DNA from: an uncultured Clostridia bacterium
GTDB lineage: Bacteria; Bacillota; Clostridia; Oscillospirales; Acutalibacteraceae
Direction: 5' to 3'
Length of the DNA stretch: 37,213 nt
Assembly: GCA_946627725.1 (NCBI GenBank)
Contig: CAMOVW010000006.1
Coordinates: 1-37,213 of the forward strand
Position 1 is the first letter of the stretch. Each line of letters starts with the position of its first letter. Made by a program: the position numbers and the translations under genes. Under the pieces are notes generated by a model. The model saw only the letters and a list, made by a program, of their open reading frames with translations. It was not told the origin of the DNA and did no database searches. Shown here one piece after another: positions 1-9,576 of the stretch.

Positions 1-578
1 GAAGCCCACATTTTTGAATGGCTGATCTGCGTAACGGTTTCCTTCACAGTTCCTATGAGCTTCGGATCTTTGCAGCGCTTCGTCCAGAGGATTTCTTTTT
101 TCACGGTCGGCATCGCGACGAGGTGCATATGATAGTGATAAACGGGATGACCGAGCTCATCCGTCGCGGCCTTATTGATTTCATCCGCGTGCATCACGGC
201 GGTGACGATATTTCGTTCTCCGTACTTGCTGCAGGCATACCGATACGCTTCTTTGTAGAACCTTTTTGCGTATTCATAACCGCCGTTCGTTTCAAAATAC
301 ATGGTGTTGACGTCGAACACGATCTCGTCAAAAAGCACCGCGTCGGCTTTCAATCCTCTGCGTGAAATCTCTCCGGATTCTTCCATTGAGAGAAGAATAT
401 CCATATATGATTTGTCGCCGGGATCTTTGAAATGCACGTTCATCGGGATGCGTTCCGGGTCCACGTTAACGTTCCCGTAGTCGTTGTTCTTCCGCTCGTT
501 ATGCCGTTCGATCACCCCGATTTTTGACGCAGTGTACGTCTTTACTCTGGCGCAGCTCATATTGTTTTCGTTAGCCAT
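1..578 (-). CDS. MobV-family relaxase / plasmid recombination enzyme (Pre/Mob), N-terminal part, truncated by window edge
   Basis: Manual minus-strand translation from ATG at 578: MANENNMSCARVKTYTASKIGVIERHNERKNNDYGNVNVDPERIPMNVHFKD...NTMYFETNGGYEYAKRFYKEAYRYACSKYGERNIVTAVMHADE...HPVYHYHMHLVAMP; typical MobV N-terminus with HxxxxHYHMHLVxxP histidine motif. Not in the ORF track because it runs off the edge. Confidence 0.9.
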   Translation of the reverse strand, partial: MANENNMSCARVKTYTASKIGVIERHNERKNNDYGNVNVDPERIPMNVHFKDPGDKSYMDILLSMEESGEISRRGLKADAVLFDEIVFDVNTMYFETNGGYEYAKRFYKEAYRYACSKYGERNIVTAVMHADEINKAATDELGHPVYHYHMHLVAMPTVKKEILWTKRCKDPKLIGTVKETVTQISHSKMWA

Positions 579-616
579 TGGCGTTCCCTCCTTTCCTTCA
601 GAATCTCGCAGAGCGC

Positions 617-662
617 GTTACACAAGATTCTGTCGAATCTGTGTAACCCACTATGACACTTT
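617..662. other. putative origin of transfer (oriT) hairpin
   Basis: Near-perfect inverted repeat GTTACACAAGATTC-TGTC-GAATCTGTGTAAC followed by CCACTATGACACTT, directly upstream of the minus-strand MobV relaxase start. Confidence 0.55.
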
Positions 663-724
663 CGGATTCTCCGCAAAGTGCCGTGGGCAAGGGGCAAAGC
701 CCCCTTGACCCCCGTGCGGCGCGC

Positions 725-1801
725 TCAGAACGGCAGGTCGTCGTCAAACAGATCTTCCTGCCTTTCCTCGCTTTCCGCATCGCCCGTCGGCAAAGTCCAA
801 TACCAGAGAAAGCCGTCTTTTTCGGATGAAACGCCGGCGTTTTTCTTGGCCTTTTTGACGGTCGATTTCTTGAAGCCGGCGGCTTCAAGCCTCGCTTCGC
901 AATCGGTCGCGGGCAGCCTTCCGTCCTTCAGCATTTCCTTTATAAAGGACGTTGCCGCATACGTTTTTTCGCTCGGTCTACCCTGTTTCGGAACGAAAGC
1001 GGCGAGCGCCTGCTCCGCCGTCAGCTCGATCTCATCGAGAAAATCGATCCCGTTTTCGTTTACCGCAAAGAGGATCGCAGAGCCCGTCGGCGCGAGATTG
1101 GACTTCACCTGGACCATCACTCTTTCGTTCGGATCGGCTTCGTTTTTCGTTCGCGCGATCGCTAAAATGCTTCTCGCCGCGCCCGCGATATCGATGGAAC
1201 CGGAGGTACGGTAAAGCGGTGAGGTCTCTTTCATTTTGTTCATGTGCGCGATGATGACGATGGCGCAGCCGGTATCCCTCGCGACGGAAATCAGGTGGTT
1301 GAATTCCGCGCGCGTTTCGTTCGCGGCGTTCAGAGAACAGCCGTCGCCGATATACGAGCTGAGCGGATCGAGAATGAGAAGCCCCGCGCAGTATCGTTCG
1401 ATCGCTTCCCGGATACGGTTGTCGCCGAAAGTCAGGTTCTTTTTGTTTTCGCTGATAAAGATCAGTCGTTCACGGTCGCCGTCGGAAGCGATGAACCGGG
1501 GCACGACGGTATCGTCCGCATCGTCCTCGGTCGTTTGGTAAATCACCGTCATCGGCTCGTGCGCGTCACTTTCATCCGTAAACGGAAGCGGTTTTCCCTG
1601 CGATAAAAGCGCGGAAAGCGACAGCATCAGCTTGCTTTTTCCGTCGCCGGGATCGCCCTGCAAAAGCGTTACCTTGCCGAAGGGGATATACGGATACCAG
1701 AGCCATCGGACCTCCTTCGGCGTGATCTCGCTCGCCCGGACGACCTCAAGTTCAACGTCGATCGGCGGTTCGTTTGGCGCGTAAGTCATTTTGATTTTCA
1801 C
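725..1801 (-). CDS. AAA-family ATPase, RepA/DnaB-like (AAA_25 type)
   Basis: Walker A GDPGDGKSKLMLSL, Walker B-like GLLILDPLSSYIG, sensor region VIIIAHMNK; typical mobile-element replication ATPase. Confidence 0.8.
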   Translation of the reverse strand: MKIKMTYAPNEPPIDVELEVVRASEITPKEVRWLWYPYIPFGKVTLLQGDPGDGKSKLMLSLSALLSQGKPLPFTDESDAHEPMTVIYQTTEDDADDTVVPRFIASDGDRERLIFISENKKNLTFGDNRIREAIERYCAGLLILDPLSSYIGDGCSLNAANETRAEFNHLISVARDTGCAIVIIAHMNKMKETSPLYRTSGSIDIAGAARSILAIARTKNEADPNERVMVQVKSNLAPTGSAILFAVNENGIDFLDEIELTAEQALAAFVPKQGRPSEKTYAATSFIKEMLKDGRLPATDCEARLEAAGFKKSTVKKAKKNAGVSSEKDGFLWYWTLPTGDAESEERQEDLFDDDLPF

Positions 1802-1961
1802 TCCTTTTTGAAATATATTTCGGGCAATTGAGGATCGCGGCGCGGAAGCTCTGTTTGCATTTACGCATGCAATGCAAACAAATTTCGTTATATGATCTCC
1901 GTCCGCGATCGTTCAGAAAGAACGCCCAATCCTTTCTGAACAACGTGGGTAATTTCAGCAT
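1752..1961 (-). CDS. small Cys-rich protein (69 aa), mobile-element associated
   Basis: ATG at 1961 preceded by strong RBS AAGGGAGGTGATTCG; MLKLPTLFRKDWAFFLNDRGRRSYNEICLHCMRKCKQSFRAAILNCPKYISKRSE...; CxxCxxxC plus a further Cys. Confidence 0.6.
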   Translation of the reverse strand: MLKLPTLFRKDWAFFLNDRGRRSYNEICLHCMRKCKQSFRAAILNCPKYISKRSENQNDLRAKRTADRR

Positions 1962-2306
1962 CGAATCACCTCCCTTCGTTTTTTCGGCTGCTGCCGACAG
2001 CCGGAGATTGGCATAAAAAAAGAACCTGTTCTTTTTACGGAACGGGTCCTTATGTAAAACGGTATTCGGTTTTTTCGGCAACCTCTTCCACGGGTGCGCC
2101 GACTTAACAACTTCTTGAATACTTGCCGGGGAAGAGAACGTGTTTTCCTCTCCCTCCACTATATCTATATCCGAAATTTTGATTTTCGCCGATAATCGCG
2201 TGACAAATGATTTGGGATGCCTGTGACAAAATCATTTTCGCACATTCGACATCGTTCCGCTCTTTTGATATGATGAAAACGCAAAAAAAGAAGCGGAGGT
2301 TTTATC

Positions 2307-2468
2307 ATGCGAGAGAAAAGAATCAAAATCAGTTTTACGGATTTCGAGTGCAACCTGCTGATCAACGGTATCAACGAATGGAGGAACATGCTGCTTGAAA
2401 TAGACTATCCGACCGAAGACGTTGACGCGCTACTGCTCAAGCTCATAAAAAAGGCGGAGGGTAAATGA
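2307..2468 (+). CDS. small protein (53 aa), hypothetical
   Basis: RBS GAAGCGGAGG then ATG; MREKRIKISFTDFECNLLINGINEWRNMLLEIDYPTEDVDALLLKLIKKAEGK; one base before the tnpV ORF. Confidence 0.6.
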   Translation: MREKRIKISFTDFECNLLINGINEWRNMLLEIDYPTEDVDALLLKLIKKAEGK

Positions 2469-2469
2469 T

Positions 2470-2892
2470 ATGAAGAAATATATCATCGACGAACGAACCG
2501 GCTGGGAGTATGAACTGATCGGCGAGCAGTATTATCCCACCGGCAGGGCGATGCGAAACGGCGTGATGACGCCGAGCGAACTACCCGAGGATAACGGGCC
2601 GGGAGAAGAAAGGCCGATCGGCGTATGGGGGCAGCGGCATTTGCGCTACATCCGGCAATACAAGAAATCGTTATATCTCGATTTGTTCATGTCCGGAACG
2701 CTGAACGCCTACCTTGCCGATATCAACGTTCAGGCAGAGAATTCCTTCTCCCGGCTGGTAAAAGAAATGGCTGCGCGAGAGGGCGTGACCGAAAAACTCA
2801 AAGCCGACGATCAAATGGCTTGGGTACAGCGGATGAATAACATACGAAACCGAGCAACGGAACTGATAAATCAAGAATTGATTGTTATTTGA
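2470..2892 (+). CDS. tnpV: TnpV family protein
   Basis: IGVWGQRHLRYIRQYKKSLYLDLFMSGTLNAYLADINVQAENSFSRLV...VTEKLKADDQMAWVQRMNNIRNRATELINQELI matches the TnpV family pattern. Confidence 0.85.
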   Translation: MKKYIIDERTGWEYELIGEQYYPTGRAMRNGVMTPSELPEDNGPGEERPIGVWGQRHLRYIRQYKKSLYLDLFMSGTLNAYLADINVQAENSFSRLVKEMAAREGVTEKLKADDQMAWVQRMNNIRNRATELINQELIVI

Positions 2893-2953
2893 TGCGTTTT
2901 ATGTTAGAATAGGAATCGTTTGTTGACACTATAGATCGCGAGGTGATGGCGGG

Positions 2954-3559
2954 TTGACCGAATCGGAGTTATACAAAACGCTGGGGGCGCTGACGAAAAA
3001 CAAAGAGGAATGGAAAGCGAACGTCCCGTACGTCTCGTCGCTTCTTTCTTCTGATTCCGTTAAGATACGGGCAAAGGCGCTGTGGCTGCTGGGCGAAATG
3101 GGCCTATGCCATCCCGACGCCGTGCGGGACAGCGTTTCAATGATTGCGGATTTCCTGGATTCCGAAGAACCGCTGCTGCGGGAGCGGGCCCTTAACGCCT
3201 TGGGCAGGATCGGGCGCGGCAACTTCGATTTGATCGAGCCGTATTGGGCGGGGTTGTTCCGGTTTGCCGATGATAAAGAAGCAAGCGTCAGATTAAGCTT
3301 TATCTGGGCGTCGGAGAATATCGCCATCGACACGCCGGACCCGTACCGGGACTATATGCCGATATATGTCGGGTTGCTGCGGGATCCCGACGACAAGGTG
3401 CGTATGGAATCGCCGGAGATCTTCCGCGTTCTCGGAAAGCGCCGCCCGGAATTCGTGCTGCCCTATATCGATACGCTGCAACAAATCGCGGGGACCGATG
3501 ATAATCGGGTGGTAAGGATCCACTGCGCCGGGGCGATCAAAGCGACGGAAAGAACGTGA
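2954..3559 (+). CDS. HEAT-repeat domain protein
   Basis: Repeated helical units with HEAT-like pattern (VSSLLSSDSVKIRAKALWLLGEMG; DFLDSEEPLLRERALNALGRIG; RFADDKEASVRLSFIWASENIA; LRDPDDKVRMESPEIFRVLG). Confidence 0.75.
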   Translation: MTESELYKTLGALTKNKEEWKANVPYVSSLLSSDSVKIRAKALWLLGEMGLCHPDAVRDSVSMIADFLDSEEPLLRERALNALGRIGRGNFDLIEPYWAGLFRFADDKEASVRLSFIWASENIAIDTPDPYRDYMPIYVGLLRDPDDKVRMESPEIFRVLGKRRPEFVLPYIDTLQQIAGTDDNRVVRIHCAGAIKATERT

Positions 3560-3610
3560 AAAACAGCGGGACGGTCAGACGTACTGTCTTAAACATCTGA
3601 TAAAAGTAAG

Positions 3611-3641
3611 CCGGCGGGGGTCCTCCGCCGGTTGCTTTTTA
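3611..3641 (+). terminator. rho-independent terminator after HEAT-repeat gene
   Basis: GCCGGCGGGGGTCCTCCGCCGGTTGCTTTTT, GC-rich stem followed by T tract. Confidence 0.7.
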
Positions 3642-3650
3642 TCATTTGAT

Positions 3651-3833
3651 TTAACACTTTATAAACTGATTCCGTTGACGGTCGTAGAAATAACCGATCG
3701 CGGACAGCTTCGCTTCCAGCGCGGCGCGGTCCTCGTTGAGATCTTCGCAAAGCGCGTCGAGATCTGCGTAATAATCCCGCAGTTTCGTATTCACCACGCT
3801 CATCAGCAAAAGCGGGTCTTTGGGCAGAATCAT
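3651..3833 (-). CDS. DUF4250 domain-containing protein
   Basis: MILPKDPLLLMSVVNTKLRDYYADLDALCEDLNEDRAALEAKLSAIGYFYDRQRNQFIKC; characteristic LPKDPxxLLSxVNTKLRDxY...IGYxYDxxRNQF. Confidence 0.85.
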   Translation of the reverse strand: MILPKDPLLLMSVVNTKLRDYYADLDALCEDLNEDRAALEAKLSAIGYFYDRQRNQFIKC

Positions 3834-3875
3834 GGCATCACGCTCCGTTCTTCACGTTACTTAAACATACTTCCG

Positions 3876-4355
3876 TTAAAAAAGCAATACTACGAGTCCG
3901 GCTACTACGGCGGCTCCCGCGATCCAGATCAGCGTCAGGATCCCGCGCTTTTTCAGTATTTGCGGCCATGTCTGAACGAACGGGATGCCCTCCGTGCCGG
4001 GGATGATCCAGAATTTGCTGTGCCCGACCCACAGGCGGTCGATCACGACGCCGTCGTACCAGTTCATGACTTCAAGGAACAGCAGCGCCTGCCAATAGGC
4101 CGTTCCGAACGTGCTTGCGCCGTTCCAGAGCCCGATGATCAGCACCAGCACGGCCAGCAGAACAAGGAGGAACGGGATCATGAACCGTTTTCTTTTTTTC
4201 GCAACCGTTTCCCGGTCCGTCAGACCAAGCTCAAACACTTTTTCCTGCACCGGCTTCGGGTAAAAAAACAGGCCGTTCAGCGCGTTGTTCCCCACGCCTA
4301 ACTTTACCATAAGCGTAAACAGCCCGCAAAACAGGATCAGTTGTAAAACGATCAT
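3876..4355 (-). CDS. small polytopic membrane protein (paralog of the protein at 16678-17169)
   Basis: Hydrophobic segments; shares VxELGLT...NxxDxxxIDxxWVxHxKxWxIPGTE with ORF 16678-17169. Confidence 0.7.
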   Translation of the reverse strand: MIVLQLILFCGLFTLMVKLGVGNNALNGLFFYPKPVQEKVFELGLTDRETVAKKRKRFMIPFLLVLLAVLVLIIGLWNGASTFGTAYWQALLFLEVMNWYDGVVIDRLWVGHSKFWIIPGTEGIPFVQTWPQILKKRGILTLIWIAGAAVVAGLVVLLF

Positions 4356-4379
4356 TTCCGGTTTTTCCTCCGTTCCTGC

Positions 4380-6122
4380 TTATATTCTCCACTTCATAGA
4401 GGCAGATTGCAGAGAGAGCATCCGGGCGAAAAGCCCGTTTTCGTTTTGCAGGAGTTCTGCGGGCGAGCCTTCTTCTGCGACCTTGCCGTCCTTCAACACC
4501 ACGATCTTATCCGCCGCCTCCACGGTGCGCATCCGGTGCGCGATAACGAGGACCGTTTTACCGGCGAGCAGACGCGAAAGCGCGCCCTGCACCTTTGTTT
4601 CGTTTTCCACGTCAAGCGAAGCGGTCGCCTCATCAAGAAGTACGATCGGCGCGTCCTTTAAGAGCGCGCGGGCAATGGAGATGCGCTGACGCTCGCCGCC
4701 GGAGAGCTTTGTGCCGTTTTCTCCGATCGCCGTTTGATACCCGTCCGGAAGCTTTTCAACGAATTCGTCGCAATTCGCCGCCTTTGCCGCCGCGAGGACT
4801 TCCTCGTCGGTCGCGCCGTGTCTGCCGAGACGGATGTTCTCCATAACGGTATCGTCAAACAGCACGACGTCCTGAAATACCATGGAATAATCGGTAAGAA
4901 GCACTTCCGGATCAACGGTCGATATGTCCACGCCACCGACTTTTATCTTTCCGCCGTTTATATCCCACAACCGCGCCGCAAGACGTGCGCAGGTGCTCTT
5001 TCCGGAGCCGGAGGGACCTACGAGCGCCGTGACTTCGCCCTCTTTGGCGGTGAAACTGACGCCGCGGAGCACCTCGTGATCGTCGTAGGCGAAGCTGACG
5101 TTTTCAAACGTGATGTCGTGTCCGTCGGGTTTGAACGTTTCCGCGCCTTCCGCCGTCGGCGTGTCGTAGATTTCATTGAGACGGCTTGCGGAAACCTGAG
5201 AAACGAACATCTCAGCGATCAGTGCGAGCGACTGGTCGAACGGAGCGTAGATACGGGTGATGACCATGAGGAACATGAACATCAGCATAAAGTCGATCTT
5301 TCCGGACAGGATGAGCGCCGCGCCGGTGAGGATCGTCGTCGCTACGCCGAGACGCATGATGACCGAAGCGCCGTTGACGAACAGACCGATCGTCAGCTCT
5401 CCGCTTCTCATTGTTTTCTCAACACGGTCGATCTTCTTGTTCAGGCGGTCAAGATACTCTTTTTCGCGGTTGGTCGCTCTGATCTCGCGGATGTTCTCAA
5501 GCGATTCCTGAATATTGTCGGATACCGCCACAGCTTCGGATTTCAGTTTTACGGAAGCGCGCTTCTGCAGCTTCCTGCTTCCGAAAAGCAGGATGAACGC
5601 GACAGGAACGCCCCACAGGCAGGCGATCGCCATGCGCCAGTCGTAGATAAGCAGCACGACCGCGATGATCGCCGTTGAAATATACGCGCCGTAAAGGTAA
5701 CCGAGGCAGTGAGACCATACATGCTCCAAACGGTTGACGTCGCCCATGACGGTCTCGGTCAGATCCGCGAGATCGCGTTTTCCGAAATATCCGAGCGGAA
5801 GTCTGCGCAGCCGTTCCGCAAGCGTGATGCGCGTGTCTTTTATCTCTCTGTAAACAAGTCCGTAGGTATTATGATACTGCTGCAGGTGCGTAATAAACGA
5901 CAAAACGACGAACGCGGCGACAAGCCCGATAAAGAGCCATGCGTTCGGCAGAGCGTCGCCGCCCGTCAGCGTGTTCATATACTTCTGCATCAGAAAATAC
6001 AGGATGCCCATGCCCGCCATCATAAGTAAATTGACGACCACGGTCCAGACGGCGCCGACTCTCGTGTTTCTTAAGCCCTTATCGGTCAGCGCGTATTTCT
6101 TTTTCAGTTTTTCCCCCATCAT
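4380..6122 (-). CDS. ABC transporter, fused permease/ATP-binding protein
   Basis: Six-TM N-terminal domain, Walker A VGPSGSGKST, signature LSGGERQRISIARALLKDAPIVLLDEATASLD. Confidence 0.95.
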   Translation of the reverse strand: MMGEKLKKKYALTDKGLRNTRVGAVWTVVVNLLMMAGMGILYFLMQKYMNTLTGGDALPNAWLFIGLVAAFVVLSFITHLQQYHNTYGLVYREIKDTRITLAERLRRLPLGYFGKRDLADLTETVMGDVNRLEHVWSHCLGYLYGAYISTAIIAVVLLIYDWRMAIACLWGVPVAFILLFGSRKLQKRASVKLKSEAVAVSDNIQESLENIREIRATNREKEYLDRLNKKIDRVEKTMRSGELTIGLFVNGASVIMRLGVATTILTGAALILSGKIDFMLMFMFLMVITRIYAPFDQSLALIAEMFVSQVSASRLNEIYDTPTAEGAETFKPDGHDITFENVSFAYDDHEVLRGVSFTAKEGEVTALVGPSGSGKSTCARLAARLWDINGGKIKVGGVDISTVDPEVLLTDYSMVFQDVVLFDDTVMENIRLGRHGATDEEVLAAAKAANCDEFVEKLPDGYQTAIGENGTKLSGGERQRISIARALLKDAPIVLLDEATASLDVENETKVQGALSRLLAGKTVLVIAHRMRTVEAADKIVVLKDGKVAEEGSPAELLQNENGLFARMLSLQSASMKWRI

Positions 6123-6123
6123 T

Positions 6124-7935
6124 TCAAACGCCCTCCTTTACCGACGCGATCTTCCATTGGACTGCCTGATTGTATTCTTTCCACATGCGCTCGTACAGCC
6201 CGCCGGCGCATGATAATTCGTCGTGCGTGCCTGTTTCAACGATATGTCCCTGATCGAGCACCACGATTTTGTCCGCGCCGACGACGGTGGAGAGTCTGTG
6301 CGCGATCATAATGACCGTACGGCCTCGCGTCAGCGTTTTCAGCGCTTTCTGGATCAGCGCCTCGTTTTCGGGATCGGCAAACGCCGTTGCCTCATCGAGC
6401 ACGATGATCGGCGCGTCCTTCAAAATCGCGCGGGCGAGCGCCACGCGCTGCTGTTCGCCGCCCGACAGATACGTTCCTTCCGAGCCGATCAGAGTGTCTA
6501 TCCCGTTCGGGAGTTTTTCTATAATATCGTCGCACTGCGCGGCGTGAAGTGCCGAAAGGACTTCTTCTCTTGAAGCGTCCGGACGCGCGGCGCGGACGTT
6601 TTCGAGTATCGAGGTCTTGAACAGGCGGGTATTCTGGAACACGAACGCGACCTTATCCATCAGAACGTGCGGATCGATATCCTTCACGTTGACGCCGCCG
6701 ACAAGGATCTGCCCGGATGAAACGTCCCAGAAACGCGGAATCAGACTTGCCGCCGTCGTCTTTCCTCCTCCCGACGGACCGACAAGCGCGACCGTCTGAC
6801 CGGGCAGGACCTTGAACGAAACATGATCGAGCGCCGGAAGTTCAGCGCCGTCATAAGTAAACGTAACGTCTTTGAACTCCACGCCGTTGTCCTTCGGCGT
6901 CTGCGGATCATCCGTTATTTCAAGCGTCGGCGCGTTCATGACTGTATTGATACGGGCAAGCGCGTTTTTGGCGAGGATCGTACCGGCTGACGCGAACATG
7001 ATCCGGGCGAGCGCCGTGGAAACGATCGCCGAGAATACCGCGTAGAAAGCGAAGTTGGTGATGAATCCGGCGAAATTTCCGGCAGAAAGCGCCGACGGGG
7101 CGATCAGAAGCACCGCGGGCACGAGGAAGATGAACACGCCTTCCGTAGCGGTTAGGTTGACCGACTGAGGAACGCGGCAAACGCCTCTGGTGTATCTTTC
7201 CGCTTTGGCGCTGTAATCCTCTATCGCCGCTTTGAACGCCTTAAAGGAATACACGGTCTGCTGAAAGACCTTGACGACGGGGATGCCGCGCACGTATTCC
7301 GTGCCGGCTTTGCTCATAGCGTCCTGCGCCTGCTGATATTCCATCATCAGCTTCGCGTTTTTACCTCCCATCATCGAAAACATTGCAAGAACCGATATCA
7401 CGGCGGCAAGCAGGCAGGCGAGCCCCATGCGCCAGTCGAATACGAACATTAAAACGATCATGGCGATGAACATCGCCGCCGTTCCGACGATGTCTGCGAG
7501 ATTGTGTGCGAGCAGCGTTTCCGTCTCTCCCGCGCCGCCGTCAAGACGGTTGCGAAGCAGCCCCGACGCGTTGTTGTCAAAAAAGCCGAGCGGCGTTTTC
7601 ATCAGGTGAGCGACGCCCTGTTTGCGAATATTCGCGGCGGTGCGGAACGCCGAAAGATGCGTGCACATCAGCGCGGCGAAATATACGATGATACCGCCGA
7701 AGGAAAAGCCGAACGCCATCCAGCCGTATTTTGCGATCTGGGTGGCCTCGGTCCAGTCCGGAGCGACGCTGATCAGATCCCTTGCCGCCAGCCAGATACA
7801 GAAGTAGGGAATCATCCCCATGACCATTGCGACAGCTGAAAGGAACATCCCAAAAAACGTCAGAACCTTATACTTCCCGGCGTAGCCTATCAGCACAGAG
7901 ACTTCGTTTGGTTGCTTTGTTTTTTTCTCTTTCAT
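6124..7935 (-). CDS. ABC transporter, fused permease/ATP-binding protein, YbtPQ/IrtAB-like
   Basis: Walker A VGPSGGGKTT, signature LSGGEQQRVALARAILKDAPIIVLDEATAFADPENE; the DEATAFADPE variant recalls siderophore-import half transporters. Tandem with the preceding gene. Confidence 0.9.
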   Translation of the reverse strand: MKEKKTKQPNEVSVLIGYAGKYKVLTFFGMFLSAVAMVMGMIPYFCIWLAARDLISVAPDWTEATQIAKYGWMAFGFSFGGIIVYFAALMCTHLSAFRTAANIRKQGVAHLMKTPLGFFDNNASGLLRNRLDGGAGETETLLAHNLADIVGTAAMFIAMIVLMFVFDWRMGLACLLAAVISVLAMFSMMGGKNAKLMMEYQQAQDAMSKAGTEYVRGIPVVKVFQQTVYSFKAFKAAIEDYSAKAERYTRGVCRVPQSVNLTATEGVFIFLVPAVLLIAPSALSAGNFAGFITNFAFYAVFSAIVSTALARIMFASAGTILAKNALARINTVMNAPTLEITDDPQTPKDNGVEFKDVTFTYDGAELPALDHVSFKVLPGQTVALVGPSGGGKTTAASLIPRFWDVSSGQILVGGVNVKDIDPHVLMDKVAFVFQNTRLFKTSILENVRAARPDASREEVLSALHAAQCDDIIEKLPNGIDTLIGSEGTYLSGGEQQRVALARAILKDAPIIVLDEATAFADPENEALIQKALKTLTRGRTVIMIAHRLSTVVGADKIVVLDQGHIVETGTHDELSCAGGLYERMWKEYNQAVQWKIASVKEGV

Positions 7936-7960
7936 TTTTTCATCCGCCTTTCTCTTAATA

Positions 7961-8512
7961 TCAATCGGCCACGATCAGCCGTTCGATGCTTGTTCCGTTA
8001 GCCCATTGCGAGCAGTAAACGGCAGTACACTTTTTGTATTTTGCAAAAGTCTTTTTTGCCGCCGCTTCGTCACCGTAGACCTTCCAGAAGCCCACGCACT
8101 TGCAGTTTGCCGCGCCGAGTGCAATAAAGCCGCAAACGTCCTCCGGCGGGTACCCGAGGAACAATCCCACTTCATGCGGGAAACCTGCGTTGCTGCAAAG
8201 TCTTTGCCGCAGGTTTGTCACGCAACGCGCCGGACATTCCGGGGAATAGCCATGATCTTCCAGAACCTTTCGCGCTGACGGTTTCTGCAGATCATCCGCC
8301 AGTTTTTTCGGGCGGTACAAATACAGCAGCGCCCGGTTTTCCCGGCAGCGCAGCGGAATGATAAGCAAGCCCTTTGATGCGAACTGACGATTGAACGCGC
8401 GCAGTTCATCCCGAAGTTCCTTTTCGTCCGTATAAGCGACAGAAAACAGGTTTCCCGTTTTCATTCCTGCCAACGTCGGTGAACAGTGACGGATCAATAC
8501 TTCTTCTGACAT
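7961..8512 (-). CDS. DUF3793 family protein
   Basis: CSPTLAGMKTGNLFSV...GLLIIPLRCRENRALLYLYRPKKLADDL...CVTNLRQRLC...FPHEVGLFLGYPPEDVCGFI...CKCVGFWKVYGDEAAAKKTFAKYKKCTAVYCSQWANGTSIERLIVA. Confidence 0.8.
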   Translation of the reverse strand: MSEEVLIRHCSPTLAGMKTGNLFSVAYTDEKELRDELRAFNRQFASKGLLIIPLRCRENRALLYLYRPKKLADDLQKPSARKVLEDHGYSPECPARCVTNLRQRLCSNAGFPHEVGLFLGYPPEDVCGFIALGAANCKCVGFWKVYGDEAAAKKTFAKYKKCTAVYCSQWANGTSIERLIVAD

Positions 8513-8527
8513 TTTGTTACCCCCTTG

Positions 8528-8556
8528 ATGTTAGCGTTTGCTAACTTGTGAGTAAA
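8528..8556 (-). promoter_or_regulatory. promoter with DtxR-type operator (TTAG-N6-CTAA) for DUF3793-ABC operon
   Basis: Minus strand TTTACT-17 bp-TAACAT; palindrome GTTAGC-GTTT-GCTAAC at 8530-8545 lies in spacer/-10. Same layout as the feoA promoter. Confidence 0.6.
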
Positions 8557-8638
8557 AAAATAAAATTTGCTTAACAGTCAAATATAGAAAACTACCTGAC
8601 AGCGCGATCTGCTCTGCGTTCTCCTTTTGCGTAAGCGA

Positions 8639-9505
8639 TTACCGATGATCCGCGATAAAGCCATAGAACTGTTCGTGCAGTCGGCGCATTTCATCCGGCG
8701 CTTTCATAGAATGCCGGTACATAAACGTATCGCCGAAGCTGCTTTTGAATACGCCGCCGAGAACCGCCCCGATCAGGGATACGGGCAAAAATCGAAACAG
8801 ATTCATTTTTGCGGGAGACAGCTTAAACCCCATGCGTGAAACATCACGGAAATTCTTTTTGATCTGTGAAGCGGTTTGCTTCATCAATACATGGTCTTCT
8901 CCCGCGTTTGCAGGATCCGCCGCCTCATAATACGCGTCGGCAATCGGGACCACCATCGCCAGATGGCAAATCTGCCAGACGTGCATATCGTTTACGATCT
9001 GACACGGTATGCCCGCTTTTCTGAAAACGGCAGCCAGCGTTTTTTCTCTTCCGTCTGTTTTACCTATCGTGGTCAGTTGGATGAGCCGCGGCGTCAGGGC
9101 GGCGTTGAGCAGATCGCCCTCAAAACCGCCGCCGGCGCCGGGAAACGCCGGCAGGACGCGTCCTTTCCCGCAGACCGCTTCCCATTTATCGTAAGTGTCA
9201 AGAGAGTTTACCATCGTTACGATCGTAGAGCTGATATTCTCTCTCAGCTCCGAAAGCGCCGTCAGCAATTGGTTCTCACGCACGGTAAGGAAGATAAAGT
9301 CATATCTGTCCGTCGGCTCCAGCCGGGATATCACGGTCACGGGAGCCGTTTTTATCTGCTTGTTTTCCATATAACGCAAGCCTTGGGTCTGCAGGCATTC
9401 CAACCGTTTTCCCCTTGCGTACACCGTCACGTCGTTTCCCGCTTCGGCAAGCAGCGCGCCGTACAGACTGCCGATAACACCGGCCCCATATACCAGAACC
9501 TTCAT
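8639..9505 (-). CDS. ketopantoate reductase family protein (NAD(P)-dependent dehydrogenase)
   Basis: ATG at 9505 with RBS CGGAGGCAACAG; MKVLVYGAGVIGSLYGALLAEAGNDVTVYARG Rossmann motif. Confidence 0.85.
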   Translation of the reverse strand: MKVLVYGAGVIGSLYGALLAEAGNDVTVYARGKRLECLQTQGLRYMENKQIKTAPVTVISRLEPTDRYDFIFLTVRENQLLTALSELRENISSTIVTMVNSLDTYDKWEAVCGKGRVLPAFPGAGGGFEGDLLNAALTPRLIQLTTIGKTDGREKTLAAVFRKAGIPCQIVNDMHVWQICHLAMVVPIADAYYEAADPANAGEDHVLMKQTASQIKKNFRDVSRMGFKLSPAKMNLFRFLPVSLIGAVLGGVFKSSFGDTFMYRHSMKAPDEMRRLHEQFYGFIADHR

Positions 9506-9576
9506 TTTCTGTTGCCTCCGTATAACATGGCTTTCTGTATAAAAAACCAACGTATTCATGAATCTTCACATCTTTT

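Noticed and set aside
689-706. AAGGGGCAAAGCCCCCTT hairpin as a terminator
   Set aside because: No T tract on the expected (minus) side; resembles a common GC-rich hairpin seen near mobile-element genes.
2200-2237. Two GTGACAAA(A)TGATTT-like repeats as replication iterons
   Set aside because: Only two imperfect copies; they also form an inverted repeat and may be ordinary promoter-region sequence.
4734-5678. 314-aa plus-strand ORF opposite the first ABC transporter
   Set aside because: Fully antisense to a confident ABC transporter; no recognisable motif.
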